DNA from: Phalacrocorax aristotelis
Lineage: Eukaryota; Chordata; Aves; Suliformes; Phalacrocoracidae
Direction: 5' to 3'
NCBI RefSeq assembly: GCF_949628215.1
Contig: NC_134279.1
Span: 14,094,541 to 14,158,540, forward strand
Length of the DNA stretch: 64,000 nucleotides
A program made the translations under genes and the position numbers. This document shows, piece by piece, positions 1-12,617 of this stretch. The notes beneath the pieces were generated by a model. That model saw only the letters and a program-made list of their open reading frames with translations, made no database searches and was not told the DNA's origin. Numbering within the stretch: the first letter of the stretch is position 1; each line of letters begins with the position of its first letter.

Positions 1-321
1 CTCATATCCAAGGAAGCTTTAAGCAGATACATAGCTTGGGTTGTTTGCATAAATTTATCCTAAGTCCTGGCATCCAGTAGGACTTACAGCAGGTGATGGA
101 TTCTACATGCCTGCTTTACTGAGCCAACAGCTCAGGAAGAAGTTATAAATACTCAAAACTATCACTGCTGCTTTCGCTCTAATCTTCTTGTCACTTTTGT
201 TAATAGAGTTACTCCTGATTACTTGACAGCATTTGAGGACAGGAAGCAGAAGGGCAAAAGGTTTCTTTCAGGGAAACAATGAAGATTGCACCAAAGGTTG
301 CTATTTTTCTTCTGTCTGCAG
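1..321 (+). other. RASGEF1B intron (partial)
   Basis: This is the 3' end of the intron preceding the first visible RASGEF1B exon. It ends in a pyrimidine-rich stretch and an AG at 320-321. No other feature is seen. Confidence 0.7.
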
Positions 322-417
322 AGCTGCTATGGAGATCGAAAAAAGACCCAGAATCTGGAAGCCTATGTGGAATGGTTTAACAGGCTCAGTTACTTCGTTG
401 CAACAGAAATCTGTACA
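322..417 (+). pseudogene. RASGEF1B: RASGEF1B exon, RasGEF domain, donor lost
   Basis: A 96-bp exon encodes 32 residues beginning SCYGDRKK and including AYVEWFNRLSY and VATEIC. The acceptor is a clear ctgcag. The expected donor GTAAGC reads ATAAGC at 418-423, so G to A destroys the invariant GT. The last codon is ACA (Thr) where mammals have Met. The overlapping frame that starts with ATG at 233 is not the gene frame. Confidence 0.88.
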
Positions 418-786
418 ATAAGCAAGGACTTTTTCTGCTAAAAGGTTTTGTTTAGTCTAGTTGTCCAAAACAATGTTAAGTCTTTTCAGGTTTGGTGCCC
501 CTTCAGTGTGCCCTTGGACTTTGCATTTGCTCGGCTCTGTATATTTTCACATAAAGTCAGCACAGGGCTGAAGAAGAAATAAGTTCTGTGTTTTCAGCAT
601 CATACTTGTGCCTCAGCCTTGTTTGTGTGACACAGTGGTGATGTTAAGCTGGGTTAGGCCTTCTTGGCACAGGCATGTGCCTGGCCTGCCCTTCTCTCCT
701 GCAAATTCCCCTTGTGAATGGAGCCATCTTTTCTCTCCTCTGTGCTGACCACCTTCTCTAGTCTTCTTCATACCCTTCTTCTTGGC

Positions 787-1242
787 TGTGCTGGTTTTGG
801 CTGAGAAGGGGTTAATTCTCCTCACTGTGGGGGGTCGGCTACCTTTCCAGCTTCCGTGCCGGGGGGGGGGGGGCGGGGGTGGAGCTGGGAGGGGCAGGGC
901 CATGGTGGGGGCGGCTGACGCCGACTGGCCAATGGCATGTTCATTCCATACCATGTGACTCCATGACCAGTATATTGGGGGGGCAGGTTGCGGCTCAGAA
1001 GCGGCGCGGCGTCGGGTTGGCGGGTGGTTCGTTTCGGCGGTTCGTTCCCCTTTCCCTTCCCCTCCCCCGGGGTTTTGCGCCTCTCGTTGTTCTCCTTTAC
1101 ATTGCATTTTCTTTTAGTTTTAATTATTAAACTGTTCTTATCCCAGCCCACGAGCGTTACCCTTCTGATTCTCTCCCCCATCTACCGGTGGGGGAGTGAG
1201 CGAGCTACTGTGTGGGGCTGAGCTGCCGGCTAAACCACGACA
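787..1242 (+). mobile_element. Solo LTR, 5-bp duplication family (copy A)
   Basis: A 456-bp element begins TGTGCTGG and ends CCACGACA. It is flanked on both sides by TTGGC (782-786 and 1243-1247), a perfect 5-bp target-site duplication. It has a G-run (about 849-862), a TATA-like tatatt near 971, a CpG-rich R region and an ATTAAA polyadenylation-type signal near 1126. Copies of the same family occur at 45586, 46658, 58082 and 59449. A 5-bp duplication fits ERVL-type or some gammaretrovirus-type elements. It lies in a RASGEF1B intron in the sense orientation. The open frames across it are by-products of its GC-rich composition. Confidence 0.9.
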
Positions 1243-1479
1243 TTGGCAGAGACTCTTTACCTGTTTTCCTTACTCTCTACCTGCCTGGTACCTGGGTTGT
1301 CTTTGTTGTCCTGATGGCTTTTGAACACAATAGCGTGGTTTCCTCTACATGTAAAGCATAGTGTGAAGCTGTGGTACATGTGGAAAACAGTCTGTTAACA
1401 GGTGTGTTGCTTCTTTTGGGGATGGGTCAAAGTGCTCTGTTTACTGCTGAACGTAACGATCCAATGGCATCTCTTGCAG

Positions 1480-1582
1480 CCTGTGAAGAAGCAGCACAGA
1501 GCAAGAGTGATAGAATATTTCATCAGTGTGGCACGGGAATGTTTTAACATTGGCAACCTTAACTCCTTAATGGCTATTATTT
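1480..1582 (+). pseudogene. RASGEF1B: RASGEF1B exon, RasGEF domain
   Basis: A 103-bp exon has a strong acceptor (ctcttgcag) and donor (gtaagt). It encodes PVKKQHRARVIEYF followed by ARECFNIGN and NSLMAII, ending in codon phase 1 so that the next exon completes a Ser codon. Differences from mammals include ISVAREC for IDVAREC and GNLNS for GNFNS. No stop or frameshift is present. Confidence 0.9.
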
Positions 1583-2296
1583 GTAAGTATGTGTCCTGAG
1601 ACATTTTGTCCCTGTTTGAATCCAGATAAAGGAAGCTCAGTGCTTTATACAAAAGTCTGCTGCTTAGCATGTTCAGCGGTGTGAAGTTGGGAGGGGAAGT
1701 AGTGGAAAATTGCTCAACATTGTTGTAATGTTATGTGTGTAAGAAATTGTTTACTGCTTTGTGTAAGTTACAGAAAAAATTTTAATTGCAACTGTTCAGA
1801 GATCTGAAACCCACTTTAGTGCTAAATTGGAATGGAAACTTTTCTTGTAATATGGAGGATTGATGTCTTCCATCGTTTCTATCACACCATATATATCCTA
1901 GTGGTTTAAAAATTCCACACCTTTTTTATATTGGGAATATTTTTCTAATTTGAAATGTGAAAACTTCATAGGTATGTGTAATTTTCAATGACACATGTAA
2001 GAGAGACTGGTGAGAAAACTCGCACTTTTCTACTGTATATTCATGTTTTATCAAAACCTTATTACATGATGTCATAGCATTTTTTTAGAGCTCTCATTCT
2101 GTAAGGGGTGTTCATTTTGTTTCCAAAGTTGTTTTTAGCATTGGAATTTCAAGAAAACTAGTCTGATTTCTGAGTAACTCTGTTGAAAATATTTGTTACT
2201 GTTAATAGCTCCTGTGCTTTAGAAATACTTATTAGCCTTAGCTACTTGAAAGATTTTTTTTATTAATGCTTCACAATTTACCCCTCTTACATCAAG

Positions 2297-2376
2297 CTGG
2301 CATGAACATGAGCCCTGTGTCTCGGTTAAAGAAAAACTGGACAAAAGTGAAGACAGCAAAGTTTGGTATTCTAGAG
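2297..2376 (+). pseudogene. RASGEF1B: RASGEF1B exon, RasGEF domain
   Basis: An 80-bp exon encodes GMNMSPVSRLKK then a segment ending AKFGILE, with donor gtaagt. The acceptor is atcaag, with a fairly weak pyrimidine tract. Both junction phases match the neighbouring exons. Mammals have TWAKV and FDILE where this copy has NWTKV and FGILE. Confidence 0.9.
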
Positions 2377-3676
2377 GTAAGTTTGGCCAACATTTGGACA
2401 CTGGGCTATTAATAGCATTTTACTTTTAACTTATCTAAAATATGAGTTTGACTTCATTATGACATGTATAATTTAGTATGCTTGTGCTCTTAATGGAAAT
2501 TCTAGAAGATGTAATAAGAATCTTTCAGCCAACTTGTGCTCTTTTGATTTGGAAGAAGGAAATTGAAGTAAAATTTTTTTTATTATTCCCAAACCCATGT
2601 CCTAAGAATTATTTTTAAAAAAAAAAGTAGGTAATCTCTTGAAAGGGAGATGTATTTGAGAGGGGTGGTGTGGATTGACCTAATGCAGTTCTGCCTTTGA
2701 AAATCAAGTTGAGCTGTAAGGTGTCTGCCTTGCCCTTTAAGAAAAATTTGTCTTGAACTCACTGATCGCCAGTTACCTTCAGGTAGTAGAGACTTTTGTC
2801 AAAGATCATGTAGGTGCAGCAGTGTATGAGTTTGTGATTTACCCAACAGATTATTTACCAAAAAGTTACTTATCCTGTGATGTAAATGGCAATTGGTTAA
2901 TACAGGCTATTTATTAATAAGAAAGAAAACGTAATGTTTTGTACTTGATGCAAGCATGAAATGTTTATTTGATATAATCAGCAGATTTAACTTGTTCTAT
3001 GATAACAGGCTAAAACTGGATGTCTGTAGCCACCTCACACTTCCCTCCCCCACCCTTAGGTGGGAAATAGCCTTCTTTGTGTCAAGGGTGGCTGCACAGC
3101 TCAGGAAGCTGCTGTTAAGATTATAGCGCTGTTACATTTGACCTTATTATGCAGTCTGGACATTGCTGGTTATGGACGTGCTTTGTGAGCCATGCAGTCA
3201 TCATAGTCATTGAGATGCAGCAGTCAGTCTTGGAGCAATGAGGTGGGGGCACTAACAGCTTTAAGTGTCTGATCTTACTTTGCCATTGCAACTGAATCAG
3301 CTCTGAGAAACCTGCATACTATGAAAAGCAGAATATTAGTGCCAAGACCCATTGTTGTCTTATTTTCATGATTTTTGGCTTTTGAATTAAAGCTAAGCTA
3401 CCTTCCTTGTGGAGAGAGAAAGAAGGTCTATGAATCCTGCCTTTGCTTTCCTGCCCCTGACTTGTATTGGATCCCTTGTTGTGCTCAGTGAACATTTTTT
3501 AGAACAAGGTTCTCTTCTGATCAAATGAACAGGTAAAGAGGTACTGCAGTCCTCTAAAAGGCCATATTTGTGGTGCTGTTCAGCAGACTTCCTTTTTGAA
3601 ATAGTTGTTCAAGTGAAAAAGAATTGTGTGTGGTGACGACACTGGCTCATTATTTACATTTTTTCATCCCTTGTAG

Positions 3677-3772
3677 CATCAGATGGACCCTTCTAGCAAT
3701 TTTTATAATTACCAAACTGGTCTGCGTGGAGCCACTCAAAGGTCCTTGACAGCTCATAGGAACAGAGAGAAG
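3677..3772 (+). pseudogene. RASGEF1B: RASGEF1B exon, RasGEF domain
   Basis: A 96-bp exon encodes 32 residues, HQMDPSSNFYNY then RGATQRSLTAH, with acceptor ttgtag and donor gtatgt. It starts and ends in phase 0. No lesion is present. Confidence 0.9.
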
Positions 3773-5758
3773 GTATGTTTACAAATGACTTGGCAATGGA
3801 CAAAAATTAAATGTGCTTGTTAAGTTGCATGGTAAGCTTTTGTCTTGGGATTCTGATTCTTAGTGACTGTACCCCTAGTGGCCTTTTAAATAGAATAAGA
3901 AGCCTAAAAATGGAATCCCTTTTTACTGGTAATGTCTAAATATTACCTGTAAGCTACCAAGAAAGTAAATGGAATATTTGAGGAAACCTCATGGCTCAAT
4001 GAAAGTGACTATCTTAGGACGGCCAGTTCAGCTTTGTGCTGACTGAAAGTTGCAAGCATTAAATGATTGCTTTGATTTTTTAAAAAATAAAATAAGTACA
4101 TTGCATCAGCTTATTTCTTTTTTGACAGAGAACTTTATCTTAGAAACCAGTAATACAGATGGAAATGCTAAGGACTGAAATGAGGTTGCTGGTAATTTGT
4201 TCTTACAGATGCTACTGGTGCTCAGTGGTTTATGGTTTAGGGTGGAAAAGCTTTAAAATTTACTCAGAAAAGGTATTCTAAAACTCAAATCTAGACAGAG
4301 CTTCTGTCTAGATTCTGTGGAGTCCTCTTCCTGTGTATGGTCTTTAGATGAACTTTAAACGTACTCTGGAGTTTTTTAGAGGAAATAGTGAGATGAATCA
4401 AGTGTTTGTATAACGCAGTGGGTTAATATCCACCTTCCAGATTCAGAAGTGGCTGTGAACTATGCATTAATAGATGTGGCATCTTTCTTTGCCATTTAAA
4501 ATAAATTAGCTTTTGAGAAATAAACTGGATTTGGTCACACGTTAATGCCAAATCTCAGCTGTAGTTCTTGTGGAAAGGAGCCAAATAGCTTCCTAGCTGC
4601 TCCCCACTTAGAACCAGTTGCTCATCAACTGCTTATAGTATTAGGACTTCATGCTGTGTTTAATAAACCTGATCTTGGTGCTCACAGAATAAACTACCAG
4701 GCAGGATGAAGCAAATTTATGTGCAGTCTGCTGCTCTATATTGTTTTTATACACATGCAAATAAAAAGAGGGATTCTTTGCAGAGTCCTAAGGTTCTGTT
4801 CACATATTGTTCAAAGTACCAGAAGTTTAAATGTAAGATGTTTACTTCTTTTCAGCAAAAAGTGAGTTTTGGGACCTCAGAGAAAGAACTTGCAGATATT
4901 GAAATGGTGCAGCAAAGTCTTCCATGGAAATAGTGATAAGTGATATCTGTTGCATCCCCAGTTGCAACAAGGATGTGAAGCTGTGAAAATTTTTGTAGGA
5001 TGCAAATTAAAATACAATAATTTTAAGAATGTAAGAATGTTACAGCATTCTCCAGAGAAAATTCCTTTGATTTGTTCAGTTGGCAGGAAATACTTCATTT
5101 TGAGCAGGTCAGTGCCAAGGTTCAATTTCCTGCATGAGCTCAGGGAATTGTAGTTTGAAAGCCATTTGTGCTGCTAGCCCCAAATTTTCCATGCTGTGCT
5201 TTAATGTGCATCTCCCTTCATTTACCAAGCAAGTTCCTGTCAAGAGGGAGAACTGCACTAAGAGATACCCTGCAGGAATTGCATGTAAGAAGTAGGTACC
5301 CCTGAGCTCTTATGTTCTGGAATTTGCAAGGAAGAATAAGAAAGTGAAAACAAGAGACATGACATAGAAATGAAATTTGTTAGTCATATTGTTATTCTAA
5401 ACATGCCTCGTAGCCACAGATGACAAGCAGTGGAGTGCCAACAGGTACTTTAATTGTGACCTTGAGGGAGCTACATGCCAAGAAGAGTTAAAGGTAGTGG
5501 AAGCAGCTTGGCACAAAGCTGGAAATAAAACTACTAGGATTAGCTTGCAATCCAAGAGACAACTTCCTTTGTAGAGAAACGTAATGTATTTTAAAATGCA
5601 GTGAATGCAATATTTTTGTGTGGTGAAAGAGAGAGATACACAGATCTTAGTCCTTCGGTATTTTGCTTAACTTTTGTACGACCTGAGTTCCTTTTATTTT
5701 TCTCTGTAGAACATTGTTTTGATTCAGGACCAGACTGAGAATAATGTTCTTTCCTTAG

Positions 5759-5854
5759 ATCATAATACCTTTCTTCAGCCTCTTGATCAAAGATGTTTAC
5801 TTCTTCAGTGAAGGTTGTGCCAATCATCTTCCAAATGGCCATGTCAATTTTGAA
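5759..5854 (+). pseudogene. RASGEF1B: RASGEF1B exon, RasGEF domain, donor lost
   Basis: A 96-bp exon encodes PFFSLLIKDVYFF then CANHLPNGHVNFE. The acceptor is ttccttag. The donor, expected as GTAAGT, reads TTAAGT at 5855-5860, so the invariant G is lost. Without that donor, transcription would read into intron sequence. Confidence 0.88.
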
Positions 5855-7081
5855 TTAAGTAGAGCACTGAGTGGGGGTATTAACACAGGGTCAACCCCTG
5901 TAACACAAAACTGAAGCAGATCACGGTACAACTTCCACTGGAGAGATTCTGGGAAAACAAAATTAGACTGGAATTTGAGTGTATCTGTTACTTTTCCCAG
6001 GAGCTGGGAGGTAGTCAGGAAAAGCAATTTTTTTTTTGAAGATGGAATGTCTACAGAAACCCTTTCAATATTCACAATTTTTTAGTGGGGAAAAAAGTCA
6101 GAACTTTTTCCATGTGCTCAAATTCTTCTGAACGTTTCGACTTAGAGGTACAGTATGCTTAACAACAAAATAATTCAAATTAGTATTTTAGAGCTTCTTT
6201 GTAAATTCCACATGTAAAAGGTGAGTTCATCCTTTGTCAAGATATATACACAGTATTTTCATACATATAAGTCACAGATTGTCTGTGAAGAAACATGTGA
6301 CAGAGCAGCTGTGAAGGGGTTTTGAGTCCCTTGTCTTTCAGTAGTTCTTCTCCCTCCGATTTGCTTGTTATCTGACAGTGTGGCTTATGCCATGATTTGT
6401 TATCTGGTACTTTCATCCTTCAAGAAGCCTTGGGTCACTTGCAAAAAGTTACAGTACACTTAGCCTGGTTCTAAAGCTAGACTTTGTGATGATCTGCAAT
6501 GTCCTTTTACTAAAGGGATCTATGTGCACTTGAGTGAGGCGTGTTAAACTTTAATTGAAAGAGTTTATCAATTAATTACATCAACACACTACATGGGAAG
6601 TGTTTACTTTTGGCATAAATTTTGAGCAAGAAAATTGAGCATTTCAGATTAACTAAAGCGGAGCATCTGGATTTCAAAATGTCAGTATTGAGCATCTGGA
6701 GACTTTTGATGTGAAAAGTACTAAATATTTCACTGCAAAACAAGCAAGCATGAGCATCATCAAAGTGAAAATTTGGGTATAAGAAGTATTATCAGCTCCT
6801 TGAAAAGAAACTGAGTGCAGTTCCTTATCTACTGTTTATATTCATAAATAACAACAGTTTTACCAGGGTGGAGGAGTGGGAAGTAATCTTAGTTTGAAAC
6901 AGAAATGCAAAAGTTAGAAGCTGATTTGTTGAGTCAGATCACATTCAATCCTAGCTTAAAACCTGGGGAGAATCAAAGCCTTGAACTTAAAACAAAGATA
7001 TCTCTCTGTCTTTTTAAAACATGTTCAGGGTAAATAGTACTGTACAATATATAGCACCTCTTCTATTTTCTTTTCTGACAG

Positions 7082-7206
7082 AAATTTTGGGGATTGGCAA
7101 AACAAAGTCAGTGAACTTATGACATGGAAGCAAGTAGAGTGTCCTTTTGAAAGGGATCGGAAGATTCTGCAGTACTTGCTCACTGTCCCAGCCTTTACTG
7201 ATGATG
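7082..7206 (+). pseudogene. RASGEF1B: RASGEF1B exon, one-base insertion and stop
   Basis: This exon starts after ctgacag and ends before gtaagg. It begins KFWGLAKQ, then an additional A (about 7106) shifts the frame and brings TGA at 7112-7114. Conserved coding resumes one frame over with SELMTWKQVECPF, RDRKILQYLLTVP and a final split Gly/Ala codon. The extra base sits in a short A-run, so a base-calling error is conceivable. Confidence 0.88.
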
Positions 7207-10200
7207 GTAAGGAGTTCTGGACTTCCTGCAGGTCTGGTGTCACTGGGCACTGCTTAGCCTGCCTCCATGTTAAGTTGTTGCTTCCTCACAGTAAAGGAAG
7301 ACTTTGTCCTGAGACATCTCTGTCTGGCAAATAAAAAACGCTTCTCCCTTACAAATGTGAGGGAAAATAAGATCTTTTTATGCGCACATGGTCTGTGAGA
7401 ATTGCTATTGTCCTTTTCTCTGAAATTGAATGAAAAAATTTGGTGCAATATGTGATCCCTGTAAATATCATCTGAAGTGTATTTATATGGACTTTAGGAT
7501 GCTTTACACTAAAGGACGCTGCTTGAGAAAGAAAATGGGGACTTCACGGGTTGCTTACAAAGCACCATGTCCCTGGGCTCAGTTTTTCTTCTGAGTGTTT
7601 TCTTCCTCTCTTGTGCTTTTGAGTTTTTTTTCCCCTGGGGGTAGTCTTTGTTCTCATGCACTCTTTGCTAGTATTGTCTGGATGTAATTATAAGCAATGC
7701 TATTCTTCCTAATGGGATTCTGGGGCCCTAATCTGAGGGATGGATAATACAAGCCTTCATTTAACTTCAGTCCACTTTCCAGGGAAGGCAAATTTTAAAA
7801 TGACTGTAGCCTCATCAACTCTTTCATTTTACTAGTTGTGAAAGATACACGAACCATTATGGCAGTGTTTTAACTTGTGCTTTGCCAATCAACTTTTTTT
7901 TTTAAAGTTGAATTTGTGGCAGCAGAGAAAACTAATCAGGTGCGTAGATGAAGACACAGAAATAAGCAGGTGTATGAATAGTCTGTGTTTTCACCCTGAA
8001 GCCATACCTCCACTTGAGTCTTAAAACTACAGATATCCCAAGGAACTGACCATTAATCAGGTATGATTGTCACTGTTACAGGCAGCTGGTACATTAACAC
8101 CTAGAGGTACCCATTGCTATAATATCCCAACTCTTCTGATCCACTCTGTAGCACCACAGAGACACAACCATACACCACAACTCTAAGGATTCTCCTCAGG
8201 CCCTGTTGGTTTATCCTGGGATATCACAAATGGATGTAACAATTCCATCTGATTAATCCCAGTTATTTCGGGGAGAGGACAGAAAGGGAGACTTACATCA
8301 GTGCACAGACACTCTGTGTTATACAGGGTGGCAAGATGGACAGACAAAGACTATGAGCTTGAAAATCTGTGATAACACAAACCTCAGTTTCACAGGACCC
8401 TTATCTGAGGTATTCTGAAGCTGCCTGGGAAGATTTACATCATTCTAACCATTGCCTTTACTTATTTACATTTCCCTCTTCCTTTCAGGTCAGCACTTTG
8501 GGGCAGAGTCTAGTGCACAAGATGGCTGCTGTTGCTACGTTACGTGGATTACCAAGGGGCATGGCTTGATTTGTTTTTCTGTACACCAAATGGCGTTCAA
8601 AGTGGTGAAAAATATGCAGTCAGTTGCGATATTGTGTCAGCAAAGATGAAACAAGTTACGAACAAACAGATAGCTTCTCACATCTGACAGATGAGATAAA
8701 ATCTCAAGTGATTCAGGCTTAAGTATTGATTGAGGACAGCGCTGACAGAACCTTTTGAAGAGCTCAGGTGCCACCTATGAATCATTTCACACCTGGATGG
8801 AATATTTTTCCCCTTTCTTTTGCTGCAGCTTGCTGCTACAGGGACTCTGCAGAGTTCATAATAGATTACAGAGAGGAAAAAAATCACCATTCCTCCTGGT
8901 GAAACCCAAGTCTGCATTGAGGAACTTCCATTCCTAATAAGCTGAATATAGCCAGGAATTTTGCCTTATCAGGATTGCTAAGAAGGGAAGGGACTGGACA
9001 CAACAAATTGGCTGCTGGGGAAAGTTTCTCCCCACCACTGTAATGGTGGCTGTGTTTTTTGCTTTATCCGTTATGTGTTTGAGTTGGCTGCTGATAGGCA
9101 AACTCATTATTTTTCTAAGTTATTTTAAAAATATAAAGTAATAAAAATCAAGGGTGTCATAGAAACCCCACCTGCCACAAAAACTATAATAGCTATGTAT
9201 CTTGGGCTATTTCACAAATTCTAGGGAGGTTTTTTCCTTTCTTTCGGTTGTGCACAACTAACCACTACATGCTACAGACATTCTTATTTTTACTATGTGG
9301 TTTTGTTACTCTAATTTTCCATACTTGTCCCTTATTCTTACATTTGGTTGACCAAGCTGACTTTTCTAGAATAGTCCTTGAGAACTGGCATACAAACTGT
9401 GTTGAAAAATGAAATTATGTTTTTATTAAATCATTTTCATAATTGCTTTTTTTGGAAGGGTAACAATGAGAACACAATCCACTTCAACTGAAATAGCAAG
9501 ATGCCAAAAAGATGAGGCTTCTTCTCAACTATAGCTGTGAACAAAACAGTCTCCCTGGGTGTTTGCTTTACGGATTATGTTTATGACTGTGAAGTAGTTC
9601 ACTGTGTTACGCACCTAATAAGTTTGTAGTAGCTGTGAATACTTAGCCACTCTATTTATCCTAGGAAGATCCCAACAGAAAAAAAAAACCTGTAGCTGTA
9701 GGTCACCCTGGATGCAACTGTCATGTCTAAAAGAGCAAGCAAGAACCTATACCTCTACATCATTATTTTGGGGTTGCAGTTTTTTGTCTAGTCTTTCTAT
9801 ACAGCCTGTTCTTGACAGAGCTGAAACTGGTACTTGATCTATGACTAAAAAGAACTTTTTGGATAGTAATAATTTTCTAAGCAATGGACATAGAGTCAAG
9901 AAAAGCTATTGAATGTTCAGTGTTGTCTAAAGTTGGCACCCCAGGAGTGTATTTTAGATGCCTACAAGCAGAGCAGGAGTTCATGTGCCCGGGGTATCAG
10001 ATATTCTTCACCCACAACTGCCAGGCTTGGCTCAGGAGCTAGGGGAGACCCAGATCCTTCCAGAGAAACTGCAGGGAAGGGCTGAGAGAAACCTTCAGCA
10101 TGTCTGAGATGGTACTAGAGGACTAAGGGGGCCTAGATGGCAAAGTCGCCTACTTCACTGCCTGTGGGCCATTACAGGCACAGACTTGTGGCAAATAGAA

Positions 10201-12187
10201 TATTTCAGGCACAATTCTCACAGAAGCCTGGGACTTTATTGGCAGGGAAGAAATCCAAGAAACTGACAGCCAAAATGATGCTCTTTGCATAAGCTGTCAA
10301 AATAGTTTTAAATTGCTTTGGCAGTTGGGTTGCTTGGAGGTCCAAAAAGTTAACAGTGAAGAAAAAAAAGGAAGTTGCATTTCTGTTAGCTTCAGCATGA
10401 CTTGAGAGAGCATTTTCAGTGCAGAGTGTTATATAGTTGCTTTGTTTAAATGCCTTATTTTTAGTCTGCTACTTCTGCATGCAGCTTTACAAATTGCAGT
10501 AGTCCTCTTCTTCATACAGGGATCACACAGAGGAGAGTGAATATTTATCACTCCCGGCCAAGGAAAGGTCATTGTCACGGCAGGTGCCACTGGCTGATCC
10601 CTGGTGGCTCTTCTTTCAGTGTCCCTCTCCCTTTAATTCCATTTTAGTCCAAGGACTTTCTCCTGTTTTCAGCTTTTGCCCATCAAGCTGCAGATGGGAA
10701 ACTTAATGTAATCAGGTGAAGGGTGCCCTCTTGTGATATAAATTAAACAAATCCAGAGGTACAGGTGGGACAGGATGACAAAATAAGAATGAAGGTCCAC
10801 TGGAAAAAAATGTGTTTAGATTGTGCCCATACCCAGCAGCCAGAAGGTGATTTATTTTACATGTTCTTCAACTTCTGCAGACACGTTTTAACTTAGTCCA
10901 TATTGCAGGTAAGTTCACTGAAGGGGCAGGGGACTGGCACACCACAGGAGTTTCTGGGTGTCTTCCATAGGATAGAGGGGTCCTCAGCTAGGTATGGACA
11001 GAGTGAGAGCTGGAACAACTCGGCCGTCATGTAATGATTTTCCATGGGGAAGTCCCCTCGGTCTGGGGGCCGAGAGGGAAGCTATGGAGCAAGCAGGAGA
11101 ACCCTGCCATGCAATAGTTTTCCTGGCAGGTAGAAAGGCTAACGGAAGGAAAATTGAATGACATAGCATTAAAAGATGGATAGTCATTCCCAGTTAACAG
11201 GATTTTGTTTCCTGGGATGGCCATATGAGGCATTCTGTGAGAAAATGCAGCTTTTCTTTATGATGCGGCGAGAACCGCAGCAGGATGCGATTACCAGCTC
11301 AGGCGCCACGAGGACTGCTGGCAGGGAGTGCCAGGGGCGGCCACTGTGGCCATTGGGCACATGGAGCACTCGCGCATGGCCGTTAAAACCAGCACCAGAC
11401 TGTTGGCAGCTGCCTCCTCAGCAGTGATGACGGTGGGAGTCATCATTCTCAGTACTCAGGGATGCCATGAGGCCTTGCCATGCTCCAGCTTCGCCTATCA
11501 CAGCAACCTCAGAGGGCAGCATCAACGCAGTCCTAGCCTGAGTCTGCCCATGGGTGAGTGCTGACCCTGAAGTGATGGGGCCAAGATCAGGGTGTAGCTT
11601 CTGCACCCATTATGTGAGGCTGCCCCTCATCTCACACAAAGAATATCTGTGTTTGGGAGGGCATAATTTTGTTCCTGTGGAGGGTGATGGGGAGAGGTTG
11701 GGAGAACAGACTGATTTCAGCCTGTGGAATTTGGAGCTCACAGTGGGAGATGTATTTCATCAGAGTCCTGCTGAACACATGGCATTTTGGCCAGCTGGCT
11801 GTTCTGGAGAGCTGCTTGGCAGAGCACTGTGATACACAGACTGGCACAGGTGGTCTGTGGTCCCATCAGAGAAACTCTGATCAGGAATCATTCACTTTCC
11901 CAAACAGCTGACAAATCCCTGTCTCTCCCTGATCATTTTCTGTTTCAGGCTACTTGAAAACCTTCTGGACAGGTTCATTTCATGTGGAGAGATGGCAGAT
12001 CTGTAATCCAAAAGATCATGAGTGTAAAAAAACTCTGCCTGCCTCATGTGTCACACCATATTACCATGTGGTACTTGACTATGGTGAATGGCTCAGTCCA
12101 GCATTTTCTGGTACATAATTTTTCAGAGAGTATAGGAACGGAGAGGTTTGTGCAGGGTTATAAAGCCCCTTTTGCCTTAGTATTACT
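7207..12187. other. Intergenic or residual intron, no gene seen
   Basis: This AT-rich stretch should contain the last RASGEF1B coding exon, but I found no match to its conserved C-terminal sequence. There are only short open frames without family resemblance. A patch at about 11250-11560 is slightly GC- and CpG-richer, with no recognised coding content. Confidence 0.5.
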
Positions 12188-12617
12188 GAAGGGCAACGAA
12201 GTTGGTGAAGGGTCTGCAGAACAAGTCTTCTGAGGAGCGGCTGAGGGAGCTGGGGTTGTTTAGGGTGGAGGAGGCTGAGGGGAGACCTTATGGCTCTCTA
12301 CAACTACCTGAAAGGAGGTTGTAGCGAGGCAGGAGTCAGTCTCTTCTCCCTAGTAACAAGCAATAGGATGAGAGGAAATGGTGTCAAGCTGTACCAGGGG
12401 AAGTTTAGGTTGGATATTAGGAAAAACTTCTTCACCGAGAGGGTTGTCAAGCATTGGAATAGGGTGCCCGGGGAGGTGGTTGAGTCTCCATCCCTGGAGG
12501 TAGACGTGGTGCTTGAGGATATGGTTTAGTGGTGGACTTGGCAGTGATAGGTTAGCGGTTGGACTTGATGATCTTAAGGGTCTTTTCCAACTTTAACGAT
12601 TCTATGGTTCTATGATT
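12188..12617 (+). mobile_element. CR1 LINE 3' fragment
   Basis: This 5'-truncated CR1 carries the end of ORF2, with readable [18 protein letters not shown] and [12 protein letters not shown], plus the 3' untranslated tail ending in repeated TTCTATG-type units. It is closely related to the CR1 at 50946 on the other strand. Relative to that copy it lacks about 14 bases near 12500, so its frame is not intact. CR1 moves by target-primed reverse transcription and usually leaves no clear target duplication, as here. Confidence 0.92.

Larger units (their letters stand above)
322..7206 (+). pseudogene. RASGEF1B: RASGEF1B, 3' part, decayed
   Basis: Six exons encode about 200 residues of the RasGEF (CDC25-like) catalytic domain of RASGEF1B, a guanine-nucleotide exchange factor for Ras/Rap-type small GTPases in the cytoplasm. 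They run in order from a segment containing LEAYVEWFNRLSY, through ARECFNIG, SPVSRLK, MDPSSNFYNY and LPNGHVNFE, to TWKQVECPFERDRKILQYLL, each bounded by an AG acceptor. The family assignment rests on my knowledge of the vertebrate protein, which is very strongly conserved. Three lesions are visible: the donor after the first exon reads AT (418), the donor after the fifth reads TT (5855), and the sixth exon has an extra A near 7106 giving TGA at 7112-7114. About 20 residues differ from the mammalian protein, more than expected under constraint. Upstream exons lie outside the window and the final short coding exon was not found. A functional gene would need these lesions to be sequencing errors. 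Gene identity is near certain; pseudogene status is likely. Confidence 0.85.

Noticed and set aside
613..1221. Overlapping open frames on both strands near 0.6-1.2 kb
   Set aside because: They lie across a GC-rich solo LTR, include proline/glycine runs from the G-tract, and resemble no protein.
418..1479. The AT at the first RASGEF1B donor as a minor-class (AT-AC) intron
   Set aside because: The intron ends in a standard ctcttgcag and the donor continues ATAAGC, not the ATATCC of minor-class introns. A G-to-A loss of a normal donor is simpler.
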